64,000 nucleotides of DNA, taken from Emticicia oligotrophica DSM 17448 (GTDB lineage Bacteria > Bacteroidota > Bacteroidia > Cytophagales > Spirosomataceae). The notes beneath the pieces were generated by a model. That model had not been told where the DNA came from and made no database searches. It saw only the letters and a program-made list of their open reading frames with translations. The DNA is taken from positions 4,588,001 through 4,652,000 of the forward strand of contig NC_018748.1 of NCBI RefSeq assembly GCF_000263195.1, given 5' to 3'. Below, piece after piece: positions 63,150-64,000 of this stretch (within the stretch, counting starts at the first letter, position 1; each line of letters opens with the position of its first letter). The position numbers and the translations under genes are program-made.

Positions 63150-64000
63150 ATGCGTCAGCTAAAAATTAGTAAGCAAATTACAAACCGCGAGAGCCAATCT
63201 CTCGACAAGTATCTCCAAGAAATTGGTAAGGTAGATTTGCTAACTCCCGATGAGGAAGTTATACTTGCACAGAAGATTAGGGATGGAGACCAATACTCTT
63301 TGGAGAGATTGACAAAAGCAAACTTGCGTTTCGTGGTTTCAGTTGCCAAACAATATCAAAATCAAGGTTTGTCATTGGGTGATTTGATTAATGAAGGAAA
63401 CTTAGGTTTAATCAAGGCTGCCCAAAGATTTGATGAAACCCGTGGTTTTAAATTCATTTCTTATGCCGTTTGGTGGATTCGTCAGTCAATTCTTCAAGCT
63501 TTGGCAGAGCAATCACGTATCGTGCGTTTACCACTAAATCGTGTTGGTTCATTAAATAAAATCTCAAAAACTTTCTCCGATTTGGAGCAAAAATTTGAAA
63601 GAGAACCATCACCTGAAGAGTTAGCAGAAGTACTAGAAATTACTGCTGCGGAGGTAATTGATACATTAAAAATTTCTGGTAGACACGTTTCTGTAGATGC
63701 TCCATTTGTTCAAGGTGAAGAAAATAGCCTTTTGGATGTATTGGAAAATGACAGCGAAGTGAAGCCAGACCAAGGTTTAATTGATGATTCACTCCGAAGA
63801 GAAGTAATGCGTGCATTATCAACGCTTACGCAAAGAGAAGCAGAAGTTATCACTTATTACTTTGGGCTAAATGGCGAACAAGCAATGACTCTCGAAGAAA
63901 TTGGTGAGAAGTTTAATCTTACTCGTGAACGTGTACGCCAAATCAAAGAAAAAGCAATCAGACGATTACGTCAAACATCAAGAAGCAAAGCTTTGAAAGC
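63150..64000 (+). CDS. rpoD: Primary RNA polymerase sigma factor (RpoD), truncated by window end
   Basis: 283 codons of a short sigma-70, open at the right edge and probably missing only a few residues, since Bacteroidota RpoD is about 287 long. Region 1.2 ([19 protein letters not shown]), region 2 ([17 protein letters not shown], then [15 protein letters not shown]), region 3, and region 4 with LTLREAEV-like [14 protein letters not shown] and the [22 protein letters not shown] are present. This small sigma recognises the TTTG/TAnnTTTG promoters seen across the window. The ATG at 63150 gives [10 protein letters not shown], the standard family start. Confidence 0.97.
   Translation, partial: MRQLKISKQITNRESQSLDKYLQEIGKVDLLTPDEEVILAQKIRDGDQYSLERLTKANLRFVVSVAKQYQNQGLSLGDLINEGNLGLIKAAQRFDETRGFKFISYAVWWIRQSILQALAEQSRIVRLPLNRVGSLNKISKTFSDLEQKFEREPSPEELAEVLEITAAEVIDTLKISGRHVSVDAPFVQGEENSLLDVLENDSEVKPDQGLIDDSLRREVMRALSTLTQREAEVITYYFGLNGEQAMTLEEIGEKFNLTRERVRQIKEKAIRRLRQTSRSKALK

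Overview
The window looks like a chromosomal segment from an AT-rich member of the Bacteroidota, most likely a Cytophagales-type gliding or soil/freshwater bacterium. The evidence is type IX secretion C-terminal domains (45870-47144 and 55793-57994, the latter of the gliding-motility-associated type), near absence of Shine-Dalgarno sequences, promoters of the TTTG-N19/20-TAnnTTTG class, and a short RpoD at the right edge. The genus call is inference. No CRISPR array, integrase or insertion sequence was seen.

Left part (1-25734): carbohydrate metabolism. A tight eight-gene minus-strand run (11660 down to 671) encodes an alpha-glucuronidase, an SGNH acetylesterase, mannonate dehydratase, an SDR that is probably fructuronate reductase, three exported Gfo/Idh/MocA oxidoreductases (two with twin-arginine signals) and a DUF6807/PmoA protein. 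It is divergent from a LacI-family regulator that carries an unusual N-terminal zinc ribbon, and a double palindromic operator lies between them. To the right on the plus strand are an aldo/keto reductase, an exported double cupin, an exported TIM-barrel epimerase, a large BNR/sortilin-like protein, a GH32 fructan hydrolase with a fructokinase, and a serine hydrolase, NIPSNAP and YdjC-type deacetylase run. No SusC/SusD pair or glucuronate isomerase is present in the window.

Middle part (25771-42166): a J-domain coiled-coil protein, a small lipoprotein, acetyltransferases, RluD-type pseudouridine synthase, a PLP enzyme, a badly decayed NarL-type response regulator pseudogene, a NagB-family gene, two GT-C-like membrane glycosyltransferase candidates (one paired with a polyprenyl-phosphate glycosyltransferase), a second FdtA-like cupin, the pdhC-hypothetical-hslV run, a GH3-family protein and SurE.

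Right part (42177-64000): housekeeping. It holds MurI, DnaB, PhoH, an M43 metalloprotease, dCMP deaminase, SlyD-like FKBP, AcpH, HolA, tRNA-Met, an LptF/G permease, deoxynucleoside kinase, TrhO, an RlmD-type methyltransferase, a gliding-motility-type protein, an SDR, a BatE-like protein, two identical tRNA-Lys genes, tRNA-Leu, RpsO, Pnp and a nearly complete RpoD.

Two architectural themes recur. Convergent gene pairs are separated by near-perfect palindromic terminators that often overlap the stop codons. Some divergent pairs appear to be driven by back-to-back -7 elements, in one case forming a perfect palindrome. The tRNA promoters follow the TTTG-N19/20-TAnnTTTG consensus closely enough to help fix gene starts nearby.
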